Source: Hwanghaeella grinnelliae
GTDB lineage: Bacteria > Pseudomonadota > Alphaproteobacteria > UBA8366 > Aestuariispiraceae
DNA length: 64,000 nucleotides
Assembly (NCBI RefSeq): GCF_004005845.1
Contig: NZ_SADE01000001.1
Location: forward strand, 124,001-188,000
Reading direction: 5' to 3'
Part shown: in pieces, positions 43,483 to 52,451 of the stretch
How positions within the stretch are numbered: position 1 is the stretch's first letter
Layout of the letters: every line of letters starts with the position of its first letter
Made by a program: the position numbers and the translations under genes
Notes under the pieces: model-generated
Databases searched by the model: none
The model's input: only the letters and a program-made list of their open reading frames with translations
Told to the model about the DNA's origin: nothing

Positions 43483-44802
43483 TCAGCGCTCGCGCAAGGC
43501 GTTCTGCTGTGCTTTCAATATCGGTTTCAGCAGGTATTGCAGAACGGTCTTTTCCCCAGTCAGGATATCAACCGAAGCGGTCATCCCCGTCGTAATGGGC
43601 TTGTCTGGGGCAAGGCTCGTGTCGTCGGTGCGTAGACGAATACGATAGAAGGTTTCGCCTTGCTCGTCAGTAATCGTATCCGCGCTGATGTCGATCAGTT
43701 CCGCGTCCAAGCCGCCCCAGATGGAGAAGTCGTAGGCGGTTAGTTTCACGACGGCCTTAAGACCGGGGAACAGCTGGGCACGGTCCGACGGCTTGATACG
43801 TGCTTCAACCAGCAACGCGTCTTCCAACGGCACAATTTCCAACAGCTCGTCACCGGGCCGAACCACCCCGCCAATCGTGTTGATCAGCAGTTTGTTGACC
43901 GTTCCTTTGACGGGGGAGCGCACTTCCGTCCGCGTCGCCCGGTCGATTCCGGCGGAGATGTCTTCGTACAGGCGTGAGGCTTCGACCCTGGTATTGTTCA
44001 GCTCCTGCTGCGCTTCGGTTCGGAAGGAGGACGTCTTTTCCTCGATACGCTGCCGCGCTTCGTTCAGGACTGATTGCAGGCGTGGGACCGCATTCTTGGC
44101 TGTTTGGACTTGCGATCGCAGGTCTTCCATCTTCTGCTGCAACCGGATCAGGTCGATTTTCGCGGAAACGCCCTGATCAACCAATGGCTTGAGCAGCTTG
44201 TATTCCTGATCGGCGAGGGCGAGCTGGTTTTCCGCTTGCTTACGGCGGGTGCTGATTTCCTGCAATTCTTGGCGTTTCTGGGCGGTTTGTTCGCGCAGGA
44301 TCTGGACCTGTTGTTCCAACTGGTTCGTCCGCCGTTCAAACAGCCGTTGTTCCGCGGTGGCCAGTTCGGGCGCGCGGGTTACCACATCCTGCGGGAATTC
44401 GATCGTTTCCGCCCCCACGGCTTCCGCTTCAAGCCGGGCTGCGGTTGCCAACAGGTTCACATATTGCTTTCGCTTTTCGGCCAAATCCGCCTCGGCGACA
44501 CGGTTTTCGATGCGCATCAAGGGGTCGCCCTGCAGGACTATCTGGCCTTCCCGCACCAGGATTTCGGAAACGATCCCACCTTCCAGATGCTGGATGATTT
44601 GGGTTTGGCTTGAAGGGATGATACGGCCTTCGCCGCGGGTCACTTCGTCCAATGTGGCGTTGTAGGCCCAGGTTATGAAGGCAACAAAGAAAAGCGCGAT
44701 GGTAAACAGCATGATATGGGCAACGCGGCTTGCGCTCTTCGCGCCCTTGCGCCCTTCATCCTCAAAGAGGTCATCGTCCCAACTGCCGCCGAGTCCAGCC
44801 AT
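43483..44802 (-). CDS. HlyD-family type I secretion membrane fusion protein
   Basis: A 439-residue adaptor. A short acidic cytoplasmic N-terminus (GGSWDDDLFEDEGRK) is followed by one membrane segment (IMLFTIALFFVAFITWAYNA), then a lipoyl half (GEGRIIPSSQTQIIQHLEGG, IVSEILVREGQIV) and a long coiled-coil hairpin rich in Gln, Glu and Arg (about residues 120-290). The second lipoyl half and beta barrel include RSPVKGTVNKLLINTIGG and VRPGDELLEIVPLEDALLVE. The ATG at 44802 is 13 bases after the ATPase stop; a longer frame has no support. With the ABC ATPase it forms the inner-membrane part of a type I secretion system, most likely for the giant adhesin at 20-30 kb (LapC-like). Confidence 0.92.
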   Translation of the reverse strand: MAGLGGSWDDDLFEDEGRKGAKSASRVAHIMLFTIALFFVAFITWAYNATLDEVTRGEGRIIPSSQTQIIQHLEGGIVSEILVREGQIVLQGDPLMRIENRVAEADLAEKRKQYVNLLATAARLEAEAVGAETIEFPQDVVTRAPELATAEQRLFERRTNQLEQQVQILREQTAQKRQELQEISTRRKQAENQLALADQEYKLLKPLVDQGVSAKIDLIRLQQKMEDLRSQVQTAKNAVPRLQSVLNEARQRIEEKTSSFRTEAQQELNNTRVEASRLYEDISAGIDRATRTEVRSPVKGTVNKLLINTIGGVVRPGDELLEIVPLEDALLVEARIKPSDRAQLFPGLKAVVKLTAYDFSIWGGLDAELIDISADTITDEQGETFYRIRLRTDDTSLAPDKPITTGMTASVDILTGEKTVLQYLLKPILKAQQNALRER

Positions 44803-44815
44803 TACCGTGATCCTA

Positions 44816-47554
44816 TCAAGTCTTCGCGGTTTGGATGCGGCCGCTGGCCAGCGCTTCCATAACCTGGTCCTTGGGGCCGTCCGCCACCAGCAGGCCACCA
44901 TCCATGACGATCAAGCGGTCGACCAGCGTCAGCAGTGATCCGCGATGAGTTACCAAAACCAGGGTTTTACCGGCCAGCATCGACTGCATACGCTGTTTGA
45001 AACGGCCTTCCGTCGTGTTGTCCATGGAACTGGTCGGTTCGTCTAGCATCATGATCGGCGGGTTCAGCAATAGGGCGCGGGCGATTGAAATGGCTTGCCG
45101 TTGACCGCCGGAGAGAGATTGCCCCCGTTCGCCGACCGGCATGTCCAAGCCCAAGGGGTGGCGACTGGTGAACTCATCGACCCCGGAGATCCGTGCGGCG
45201 CGGAGGATCATTTCATCGTCCGCAAAGGGAGCCCCCAAAGCGATGTTTTCTTTTACCGTGCCGAAGAACAGGTAGTTATCCTGTGGCACGACGCCGATGC
45301 TGCGGCGCAGATCGGCGGGGTCGATCTGCCGCGTATCCGTGCCGTCGACCAAGACCGACCCTTCGGTTGGGTCATACAGGCCCATGATCAAACGTTCGAC
45401 GGTACTTTTGCCGGACCCTATTCGGCCGATAATGCCGACTTTTTCGCCCGCCTCGATCTTGAAGGAGACTTTCTGAAGCGCACTGGTCTTGGCTTCCGGG
45501 TAGGAGAATCCGACATCCTTGAACTCGATCTGGCCACTAAATTTCTGTCGGTTGACGAAACTGCGTCCCTCAGGGCGCTCCACCGGCGTCTGCATCATGC
45601 CGTCCAAGGCGGAAAGCGAATTGCGAGCCTGATGGAACCTCGTGGCAATGGCGGCGATCTGCCCAAGCGGGGCCATCGCGCGCCCCGACAGGATCGTACA
45701 GGCGACGAGCGCCCCTACAGTCATTTCGCCTTCTTGAATCAGGTACACACCGACGATGATGACTAGAACGGTCACCATCTGCATTGCGAAGCCGGAGAAG
45801 TTCATCGCAATCTGCGACCAGCGCGTCGCCCGCATCGCCGACCGTGCGGTGCGGTTTACGAACAGTTCCCAACTACGCTGCATCCTGCCTTCCGAGGCGG
45901 TGGACTTGATCGTCTCAATCCCTGAAATCGCTTCAATCAGGATAGCGTGTTTCTGCTGCGCTTCACGAAACGTTTCCTGCACGATCTTCTTCATGGGAAT
46001 TTGCATCAGCATGCCGATCGGAATCACGATCGCGACCATCACGGCCGGCACGATCGCGACCGGACCACCGATAACGTAAATGATAGCGACAAACATGAAG
46101 ATGAAGGGAAGATCGATTAACGCAACGAGGGTCGAAGACGTAAAGAACTCCCGGATCGACTCGAATTCGCGCATCTGGTTTGCGAGCGCCCCTGCGGAAG
46201 GCGGGCGGTGGGCCATTTTCATGCCAAGCATTTGTTGGAACAGGCGCGCGGCGATTTTTGTGTCGGCGGCCTTCCCGGCGCTATCGACCAAATAGGCCCG
46301 CAACAGTTTCAAGATGAAGTCGAAGACGAAGACCGTGGTGACCCCGAAAGCGAGGACCCACAAGGTTTCCTCCGCGAAGTTGGGAACAACGCGGTCATAG
46401 ACGTTCATGGTGAAGAGCGGGCTGGCAATGGCGAACAGATTGATCAGCATCGCGGCGATCATGACTTCCACATAAAGCGTCCAGGAAGACATGATCGTGC
46501 CCCAGAACCATCCTTTCGGGTTCTTTTGGTGCAGGTCGACGGCGCGTGTGTCGAACTGGAATTCCGGGCGCGCGAAAATCGTATACCCGTCATATTCCTG
46601 ATGGAGTTCCGAAAATGGAATTTCCCGAGCACCGGCCCCCATTTCAGGGAGGACGATTGTTACTTTTTCACGCCCCTTGATCTTGGTGATCACGGCGGCC
46701 CGCTTGCCTTGCAGCAAGACAACACAGGGCAGGGACATTTGGGATATGTCCTCGAGCTTGCGTTTTACGAGGCGTGACGCGATGCCCGCGCGTTCAGCCG
46801 CCCGTTGGAACAGGTCGGGCGTCAGGTGACCGTCATCCAGGGGAAGCCCGGCGGTAAGCGCATCTGATGAGATTGGGCGATCTAACAGGGTGCACAGGAT
46901 GGTTAGGCATCCCAGCAAAGGGTCATCGTTGTTCTGGCGTGAAGGCCGCACCGACCAGTTGTCGGCCAAGCCCCTTCGGTCGGCTCCGGCGCGTTCTTCA
47001 TGCCGCCGGTCCCCACCGTCCCGCCGTTCCTCCTCTACCGGAACGGGCGGCGGTTCCACTTTTCGCGCTGCGATCGGATCCTTCGTTTGGGTGCCTGCGC
47101 CAGCATTGCTCAGCATGTCGCGCTCGCCAGTTCCGGCATCTTTGTCGGCGGCTTCGGTCGGCGTTTCGAGAAGGTTGCCACGAAGATGAATGTCCTCGGC
47201 TTTCCCGTCCGTCCTGTCTGCCGGTGCCGGCTTGGGCATCTGCCCGCCGGATCCTTCGGATTTTTCCAACGTCACACCGCCGAGTTCCGGCAATAGTTCT
47301 TCAGCGTCAGCGGATGCGCTTATTGCGGCGGGGGCGGCATTGAGGCCTTCGGCAGGCTCTTTGGGGCTTAGCCCATCAGGTTTGGCGGTGTCGGGTAGGG
47401 TTTCTTCAGGCGTTTCGGCCTTCTTCGCGGCGCCCTTTTTCGCGCCGAATAGCCGGTTAAGCCCGGTGTTGCTGTCACCGGAGTCAGACAGGGGCGGATC
47501 CACCGGGTCGTCATCGCTCTGCCGGTTGGCTTTTACTTCATCATCTGTGGCCAT
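44816..47554 (-). CDS. Type I secretion ABC transporter/ATPase with long disordered N-terminus
   Basis: 912 residues, about 190 more than LapB-type transporters. Residues 1-205 are charged and low-complexity (Glu/Asp/Pro/Ala; an Arg-rich patch RRDGGDRRHEERAGADRRG ends it). A C39-like domain lies at about 208-345 and lacks the usual peptidase catalytic set, which fits a substrate-recognition role. The membrane domain spans about 355-640. The ATPase has Walker A GRIGSGKST (710-718), signature LSGGQ (814-818), Walker B IMMLDEP (834-840) and switch LVTHRGS. The fold order matches LapB-like exporters of giant adhesins. It is followed 13 bases later by the HlyD-type adaptor. Its substrate is probably the adhesin at 20 kb, inferred from the absence of another obvious RTX protein in view. 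Confidence 0.92.
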   Translation of the reverse strand: MATDDEVKANRQSDDDPVDPPLSDSGDSNTGLNRLFGAKKGAAKKAETPEETLPDTAKPDGLSPKEPAEGLNAAPAAISASADAEELLPELGGVTLEKSEGSGGQMPKPAPADRTDGKAEDIHLRGNLLETPTEAADKDAGTGERDMLSNAGAGTQTKDPIAARKVEPPPVPVEEERRDGGDRRHEERAGADRRGLADNWSVRPSRQNNDDPLLGCLTILCTLLDRPISSDALTAGLPLDDGHLTPDLFQRAAERAGIASRLVKRKLEDISQMSLPCVVLLQGKRAAVITKIKGREKVTIVLPEMGAGAREIPFSELHQEYDGYTIFARPEFQFDTRAVDLHQKNPKGWFWGTIMSSWTLYVEVMIAAMLINLFAIASPLFTMNVYDRVVPNFAEETLWVLAFGVTTVFVFDFILKLLRAYLVDSAGKAADTKIAARLFQQMLGMKMAHRPPSAGALANQMREFESIREFFTSSTLVALIDLPFIFMFVAIIYVIGGPVAIVPAVMVAIVIPIGMLMQIPMKKIVQETFREAQQKHAILIEAISGIETIKSTASEGRMQRSWELFVNRTARSAMRATRWSQIAMNFSGFAMQMVTVLVIIVGVYLIQEGEMTVGALVACTILSGRAMAPLGQIAAIATRFHQARNSLSALDGMMQTPVERPEGRSFVNRQKFSGQIEFKDVGFSYPEAKTSALQKVSFKIEAGEKVGIIGRIGSGKSTVERLIMGLYDPTEGSVLVDGTDTRQIDPADLRRSIGVVPQDNYLFFGTVKENIALGAPFADDEMILRAARISGVDEFTSRHPLGLDMPVGERGQSLSGGQRQAISIARALLLNPPIMMLDEPTSSMDNTTEGRFKQRMQSMLAGKTLVLVTHRGSLLTLVDRLIVMDGGLLVADGPKDQVMEALASGRIQTAKT

Positions 47555-47835
47555 TCGGCGGCTCTGTTTGTCGTATCCAAGGAAAGAAGCCGTAGTGTAT
47601 CCCTAAATTTCCTTTGAATAAACTGTCCAGTTATTAATGTGCGGTGTCGTTATTATTGCTGTCGTCTCTCTAACGATAAATCGGTACGGAGGTATTTATT
47701 TCAGTCCGGCATAAATTCATAAAAATATACTTGCAGTCTTTTTGAAGAAGGTAGGCGTCACAGCGGAAGAAGTCGGATGTTGGGCCGAAGGACGGCTCAA
47801 AGCGGGACTTTCGAGGGGGCTTGAAAACGAACGGA

Positions 47836-48420
47836 TCAGGCGAATTGGTCGACCAGTTGACCCAGTTCGCGCGTTTGTGCGGAAAAGGCAGTTACATCCG
47901 TATTCCCAACAACCACGCCGGTATCGCCTTCGTTGGTTTCCGCTTGATTTGTCTGGCCGCGTTCGGCGGCGGCCGCAACTTGGTCCGGTCCATCGATCGT
48001 CGCCGCATCCGTAGCCGCATCGCTTCGGAATGCCAAGTTCTGCGCCGGGTTCGTAGCCTCTTCCTGAAGAGCCTCGGCGGGCGTTCTGGACCCTGACCGA
48101 CCGGCCTGCGCTTGTTCGAATGCGGTGCGGGCTTCAGCGCTGATCGATACCTGATCTTGAATTACCCGTCCGGAAGACCCGTTGACGTCTGAATTCGCTG
48201 ACTGGTCGGTTCTCGTGGATTCAATCGGCTGAAACGCTAAGCCTTCGCCTACCGTCGCGGAAGCGGACGTAGTACCGGCCCCGGCGGACTCGGTCGTCCC
48301 CGCAGTTTGGGTCGTTGTCCGATTTTCCTCGGCATCGTTGTTGATCGCGTTTTGCTGTACTTCAACGCTTCGCTGCACAACAGCGCTCAACAGTCCGGTG
48401 ATGCCTCCTAAGTCAGCCAT
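47836..48420 (-). CDS. Unknown Ala/Thr/Gln-rich protein upstream of the secretion genes
   Basis: 194 residues, not recognised. It begins with a short amphipathic stretch (MADLGGITGLLSAVVQRSVE), followed by a mostly disordered part rich in Ala, Thr, Ser, Gln, Asn and Asp. A motif VIQDQVSISAEARTAFEQAQ near residue 85 resembles short stretches in FlgM-like or flagellar hook-associated hypotheticals of alphaproteobacteria. There is no signal peptide or membrane segment. Acidic composition and low lysine are like those of secreted type I substrates, but no glycine-rich repeats are present. It precedes the secretion ATPase on the same strand by 281 bases. Function unknown; the codon pattern and clean ends support a real gene. 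Confidence 0.6.
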   Translation of the reverse strand: MADLGGITGLLSAVVQRSVEVQQNAINNDAEENRTTTQTAGTTESAGAGTTSASATVGEGLAFQPIESTRTDQSANSDVNGSSGRVIQDQVSISAEARTAFEQAQAGRSGSRTPAEALQEEATNPAQNLAFRSDAATDAATIDGPDQVAAAAERGQTNQAETNEGDTGVVVGNTDVTAFSAQTRELGQLVDQFA

Positions 48421-48681
48421 TCCAAAACCTTCTACGGTCGTCTTTTAGCCCAACAATGCTAAGAACCCTAACCGCTTGAATCTAAGGAGTTTTCCTAACT
48501 AATTACCGCGACTGAGCCGGATACTAAGACAATATCGATTTCAGCTCAGTGACGGGAAACACACTACAGCTCTCTACAAAATGTAGTGCTTCGCCCAATA
48601 GAATTCAAGAAAAACCAAGGTTAACCGGTTGAAAGTCAACTAAAATTGAAGAATTCGGTCCAGTGGCTTGTGAGCGATTAT

Positions 48682-49641
48682 CTAGCGATTGCTCAGTGCT
48701 TTTGGGTCCAAGGCGTCCTGCAAGCCGTCCCCCAGGAAATTGAAGGCGATGACGGTCACGAAAATCAACGTGCCGGGCCATATCGCCAACAAGGGACTGT
48801 CCCAGATGATATCTTGGGCGTTGGTCAGCATATTTCCCCAACTTGGAGTCGGCGGTTGAATGCCCAGGCCCAGGAAGCTGAGTACTGACTCGAACAGAAT
48901 GATATTGCCGATGGACAAGGTGGTCGCGACGACAAGGGGGGATGCGCAATTGGGTAGGATGTGAACGAATAGAATGCGGGCGGGGCCGGCCCCTTGGGCA
49001 ATTGCGGCCCTCACGAAATCGCGGCGTCGCAGGCTGAGGGCCTCGGCCCGGACAAGCCGTGCCACGGTGGTCCAGCCGACCAGCGCAATGATGACCACAA
49101 TCCGGTACAGGTTGGCGTTCTGGCCGGATGCGGTTTCTGGCGTAAAACCTAGTTTTGTGAGGTCAACCGCCGCCAGCACGATCAACAGGGGCAACAAGGG
49201 CAGGGCGATGACGCCATCGGTCAGGCGCATTAGCAGGGAATCCAGCGGGCCGCCGAAATAGCCTGCCGCAAGACCGACCGCCGCGCCGATCACCGCGGTG
49301 ATGATGGCCGTGACCAGCGCCACGGCGAGGGAAACCCTGCCGCCGTATAACAGCCTTACCAAGACGTCTCTGCCGGCTTCGTCCGTGCCCAGGGGGTTGC
49401 TCGCGGATGAAGGCGCCAGTCGGTTAAACAAGTCCGCGGTTACCCCGTCCGTGCCCAGCATGTCAGCGATCAAGGGCGCGCAGAGAGCAAGGCCGCACAG
49501 GAATGCCAATACCAAGCCGCTGAGCAGCGCCAGCCGATGATCCAGAAACCGCCTGATCCTGCGGCGCATCGGGGATTGGCCGCTTGGGGATCGTGCCCGT
49601 TCTAACGCGGTCTGAGTCGGGTTCGCTGTGTCGTTTGGCAT
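48682..49641 (-). CDS. Peptide ABC transporter permease (DppC/OppC type)
   Basis: A 319-residue permease. A basic N-terminal tail precedes the first membrane segment (LALLSGLVLAFLCGLALCAP). The OppC-N region has HPLG-like SASNPLGTDEAGRDVLVRLL YGG, and the EAA loop is RDFVRAAIAQGAGPARILFV then HILPNCASPLVVATTLSIG. SFLGLGIQPPTPSWGNML is the typical C-terminal signature. It starts 3 bases after the DppB-type stop. Together they form the channel of a di/oligopeptide, nickel or related importer. No ATPase gene is present next to it. Confidence 0.92.
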   Translation of the reverse strand: MPNDTANPTQTALERARSPSGQSPMRRRIRRFLDHRLALLSGLVLAFLCGLALCAPLIADMLGTDGVTADLFNRLAPSSASNPLGTDEAGRDVLVRLLYGGRVSLAVALVTAIITAVIGAAVGLAAGYFGGPLDSLLMRLTDGVIALPLLPLLIVLAAVDLTKLGFTPETASGQNANLYRIVVIIALVGWTTVARLVRAEALSLRRRDFVRAAIAQGAGPARILFVHILPNCASPLVVATTLSIGNIILFESVLSFLGLGIQPPTPSWGNMLTNAQDIIWDSPLLAIWPGTLIFVTVIAFNFLGDGLQDALDPKALSNR

Positions 49642-49644
49642 CGC

Positions 49645-50607
49645 CTAGGGTTCCTCCGCCCGAAAATCGAGCCTTGGATCGAGCGCGACATAGGATATGT
49701 CCGCCAAGACGTTGCCCAGCAGGGTCATGCCGGTTGCCATCAGCAACCCTACCAGTGCGAGATTAAAATCATTGCCCAGGATCGCGTCGTAAATCGTCTT
49801 CCCCATGCCGAGCCAGGCGAACATTGTTTCGGTGATCAAGGCGCCGGAAAACAGGGTCCCAAAGCTTAAGGCGATGACGGTCACAAGCGGTAGCAGGGCG
49901 TTGCGCAAGGCGTGCCCATAGATCACCCGCGTCCTCGTCATGCCCTTGGCAGAAGCGGTGCGGATGAAATCCTGGCGCAGGGTTTGAAGCATGGAGGCGC
50001 GCATGAACCGGGTAAATCCACCGACTGAGGCGAGTGTCAGGACACCGATGGGCAGAACCGCATGCTGTATTCCTTCCCAAATGCTTGCACCGGGCGGCGC
50101 TTGGCCCCCGGCCGGAAACCACCCCAGAGTGACAGAAAAAAGCATGATCGCCATCAAGGCCAGCCAGAAGGGTGGCGCGCTGATTCCGGCAAAACAGGAC
50201 AAGTTCACTAGATAGTCGATCACCGAATAGGGTCGTGCCGCCGCGGCGATACCGAGCGGTATGGCCAGCAACAGGGAAAGCGCGAGGCTAATTCCAACCA
50301 AAAGGGCGGTGTTGGCCAAGCGTGGGCCGATGACATCCAAAACCGGTTGGCTATAGAGGCGCGAATACCCGAAATCACCGCCAAGCGCGGAAGTAAGCCA
50401 ATTGCCGTACCGTTTGAGCAGGGGCTGATCCAATCCGTACAAAGCCTTCAGGCGCGCCGCATCCGCCGATGTGAAATCCGGGTTGGCGGCGATCATCAGG
50501 TCGATGGGATCGCCGGGCATAAGCCCGATCAAGGCATAAATCAGGAATGACATGACTGCCAGCACGAGCAGGCATTGCAGCAATCGGGTCGCCAGGAAGC
50601 GGATCAT
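49645..50607 (-). CDS. Peptide ABC transporter permease (DppB/OppB type)
   Basis: A 320-residue permease with six hydrophobic segments. It begins MIRFLATRLLQCLLVLAVMS, followed by LIGLMPGDPIDLMIAANPDF and the periplasmic segment LYGLDQPLLKRYGNWLTSAL with GDFGYSRLYSQPV, all standard for DppB/OppB. The EAA loop is DFIRTASAKGMTRTRVIYGH with ALRNALLPLVTVIAL. It lies 46 bases after the binding-protein gene and 3 bases before the partner permease. Confidence 0.93.
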   Translation of the reverse strand: MIRFLATRLLQCLLVLAVMSFLIYALIGLMPGDPIDLMIAANPDFTSADAARLKALYGLDQPLLKRYGNWLTSALGGDFGYSRLYSQPVLDVIGPRLANTALLVGISLALSLLLAIPLGIAAAARPYSVIDYLVNLSCFAGISAPPFWLALMAIMLFSVTLGWFPAGGQAPPGASIWEGIQHAVLPIGVLTLASVGGFTRFMRASMLQTLRQDFIRTASAKGMTRTRVIYGHALRNALLPLVTVIALSFGTLFSGALITETMFAWLGMGKTIYDAILGNDFNLALVGLLMATGMTLLGNVLADISYVALDPRLDFRAEEP

Positions 50608-50653
50608 GCGCCTGTCTCCCGTCCGACCGAGAGGGGACCAGCTTTCGCATCCG

Positions 50654-52342
50654 TCATTCCGTGACGGTCCATTCTTCCACCCAGTTCGTGCTCGGATATT
50701 GATGACCCGTGGGGCGAACGCCTTTCAACCATGTCGGCAGAATATAGGAATTGGCGCGGAAATAGAGCGGCAGCGCCGGCAAGTCCTCCGCGTAGAGTGT
50801 CTGCATTTCTTCCCAAAGTTTCCGGTTAGCCTCGGGTTCGCAGACCAGTTCCAGGTCGTCGAGAGTCTTGTCCATCCTGTCCGATGCGTAACCGGTATAG
50901 TTCTGCCCGGCCCAGGCATTCTCTTCCGTTGGAATCATCTCGGAATGCAGGGTTGAACGCGGAATGCTCTGTGGCGCGGAAAACCAGGCGAACATCGCGA
51001 GGCCCGTGAATTTTCGTTTCGACACGGTTTCACCGAAAAAGACGCGCGCGGGTTCGTTGCGGATCGTCACATCGATCCCCAATTCCTTCCACTGGCTCTG
51101 CAATACCTGTTGGACCAGTTCGCGGCTTTTGTTCCCGGCGGTTGTCATTAGGTCGAATTGCAGTGCTGTGCCGTCAGCGTTGCGGCGGATACCCCCGGCA
51201 CCCATCGGCCAACCGGCTTCGTCTAACATTTGCGCGGCCTTTGACGGGTCGTACGTGTATTTTGGCCCGTCTCCGTAGTAGACGGAATCAAGCGGGTTCG
51301 TCTGGCCGTGGGCGACAGGTTGCTTACCGGCAAAAAGCCGCTCGCTGATCGCCTGCCGGTCGATCCCGTGAAGTAAGGCACGGCGTACGCGTACGTCCGA
51401 CAAGATTGGGTTGTTCAGCGCGACATCCAGGTGTTCATAGATCAGGCCCGGCTTGTAGATCACTTGATAATCCTCACCATGGCGTTTTTCGAACGAAAGT
51501 GCCTGATCTATTGATAGGCCTGTCGCCCCATCGATCATATCAATGTCACCCGCAAGCAGATTGGCCACCAGGGCAGCGGTGTTCTCAATGGTGCGGACGA
51601 CGATCTGTTTGAAATAGGGTTTCTTTCCCCACCATAGCGGGTTCGGCTCCAAAACGATGCTGGCGCCAGGATTGACCTGCGTCACCCGGTAGGGGCCATA
51701 CCACAGGCCGGGGTTGGCCGGGTCGCGGTCGTACAGAGTACGCTTGCGGTAGTCGGCGGCGGGTTCGAAAACGCCGCTCTCCAGATGGGCGGGAAGAAGG
51801 TTGAAATCCGCGAGGCCTTGATAATCGCAGCTCCGCCGGTCCATATGGAGAGTGAAGCGGTGGTCGTCATGAACGTCGATTGAGAGAATGCGGCGGTACA
51901 ATTCGGAACTATCCGTGCCGGTTTCCGGATGGCGTCCGACGTCCCAGGTAAACAATACATCCTTGGTGGTGATTGGCGTGCCGTCGCCCCAAACCGCGCG
52001 CGGGTCCAGAGCATAGTCCAGCGCCATGCCGTCTTTGCCGTCCGGCGTTTTTTCATACCGTGCGGACCTTTTTGCGAGATCCGGCAGGTCGGTGCAGAGC
52101 AGGCAGGTCACCTTCCAGTCATGGTCATAGACGGTGATTTTTCGACGGGCCATGGCATTTACATATTCCTTGGCCAGCATGGAGTCGAAACTGGGGTGTA
52201 GCGTACTGGGGAACTGGCTTATGCCGATCACCAAGCGGTCCCGGTCATGATTCTGGGCGTTGGATTGAGCCGGCAGCCACACCGCGAACACGGTGAAAAT
52301 AACGGCCAACAGCCGAGGAATCGGAAATCGTAAATTGCGCAT
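50654..52342 (-). CDS. Peptide ABC transporter substrate-binding protein (family 5)
   Basis: 562 residues from the ATG at 52342, chosen for its AGGGG ribosome site and signal peptide (LLAVIFTVFAVWLPAQSNAQ). A longer frame to 52414 has no support. Family 5 features are LVIGISQFPSTLHPSFDSML, the region AVWGDGTPITTKDVLFTWDV, VTQVNPGASIVLEPNPLWWG and VRRALLHGIDRQAISERLFA, and the usual C-terminal YRANSY-like LPALPLYFRANSYI. The protein captures peptides or related solutes in the periplasm for the DppB/DppC-type permeases encoded just after it. It is longer than the typical 530 residues. The ligand is unknown. Confidence 0.92.
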   Translation of the reverse strand: MRNLRFPIPRLLAVIFTVFAVWLPAQSNAQNHDRDRLVIGISQFPSTLHPSFDSMLAKEYVNAMARRKITVYDHDWKVTCLLCTDLPDLAKRSARYEKTPDGKDGMALDYALDPRAVWGDGTPITTKDVLFTWDVGRHPETGTDSSELYRRILSIDVHDDHRFTLHMDRRSCDYQGLADFNLLPAHLESGVFEPAADYRKRTLYDRDPANPGLWYGPYRVTQVNPGASIVLEPNPLWWGKKPYFKQIVVRTIENTAALVANLLAGDIDMIDGATGLSIDQALSFEKRHGEDYQVIYKPGLIYEHLDVALNNPILSDVRVRRALLHGIDRQAISERLFAGKQPVAHGQTNPLDSVYYGDGPKYTYDPSKAAQMLDEAGWPMGAGGIRRNADGTALQFDLMTTAGNKSRELVQQVLQSQWKELGIDVTIRNEPARVFFGETVSKRKFTGLAMFAWFSAPQSIPRSTLHSEMIPTEENAWAGQNYTGYASDRMDKTLDDLELVCEPEANRKLWEEMQTLYAEDLPALPLYFRANSYILPTWLKGVRPTGHQYPSTNWVEEWTVTE

Positions 52343-52451
52343 ATTGCCCCTTGCCTCGCTTCTGCGTTCCGCGCCAGCCGATGGCCGGGGCGCGGATTGC
52401 AGAAAGAGTATCACGCAGGCAGGGGCTGACCAGTAGGCCTAGGGAAGGGGA

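Noticed and set aside
48562-48588. Inverted repeat CACTACA...TGTAGTG in the gap before the peptide permease end
   Set aside because: A 7-base stem with a 13-base loop and no T-run on either strand; too weak to call a terminator.
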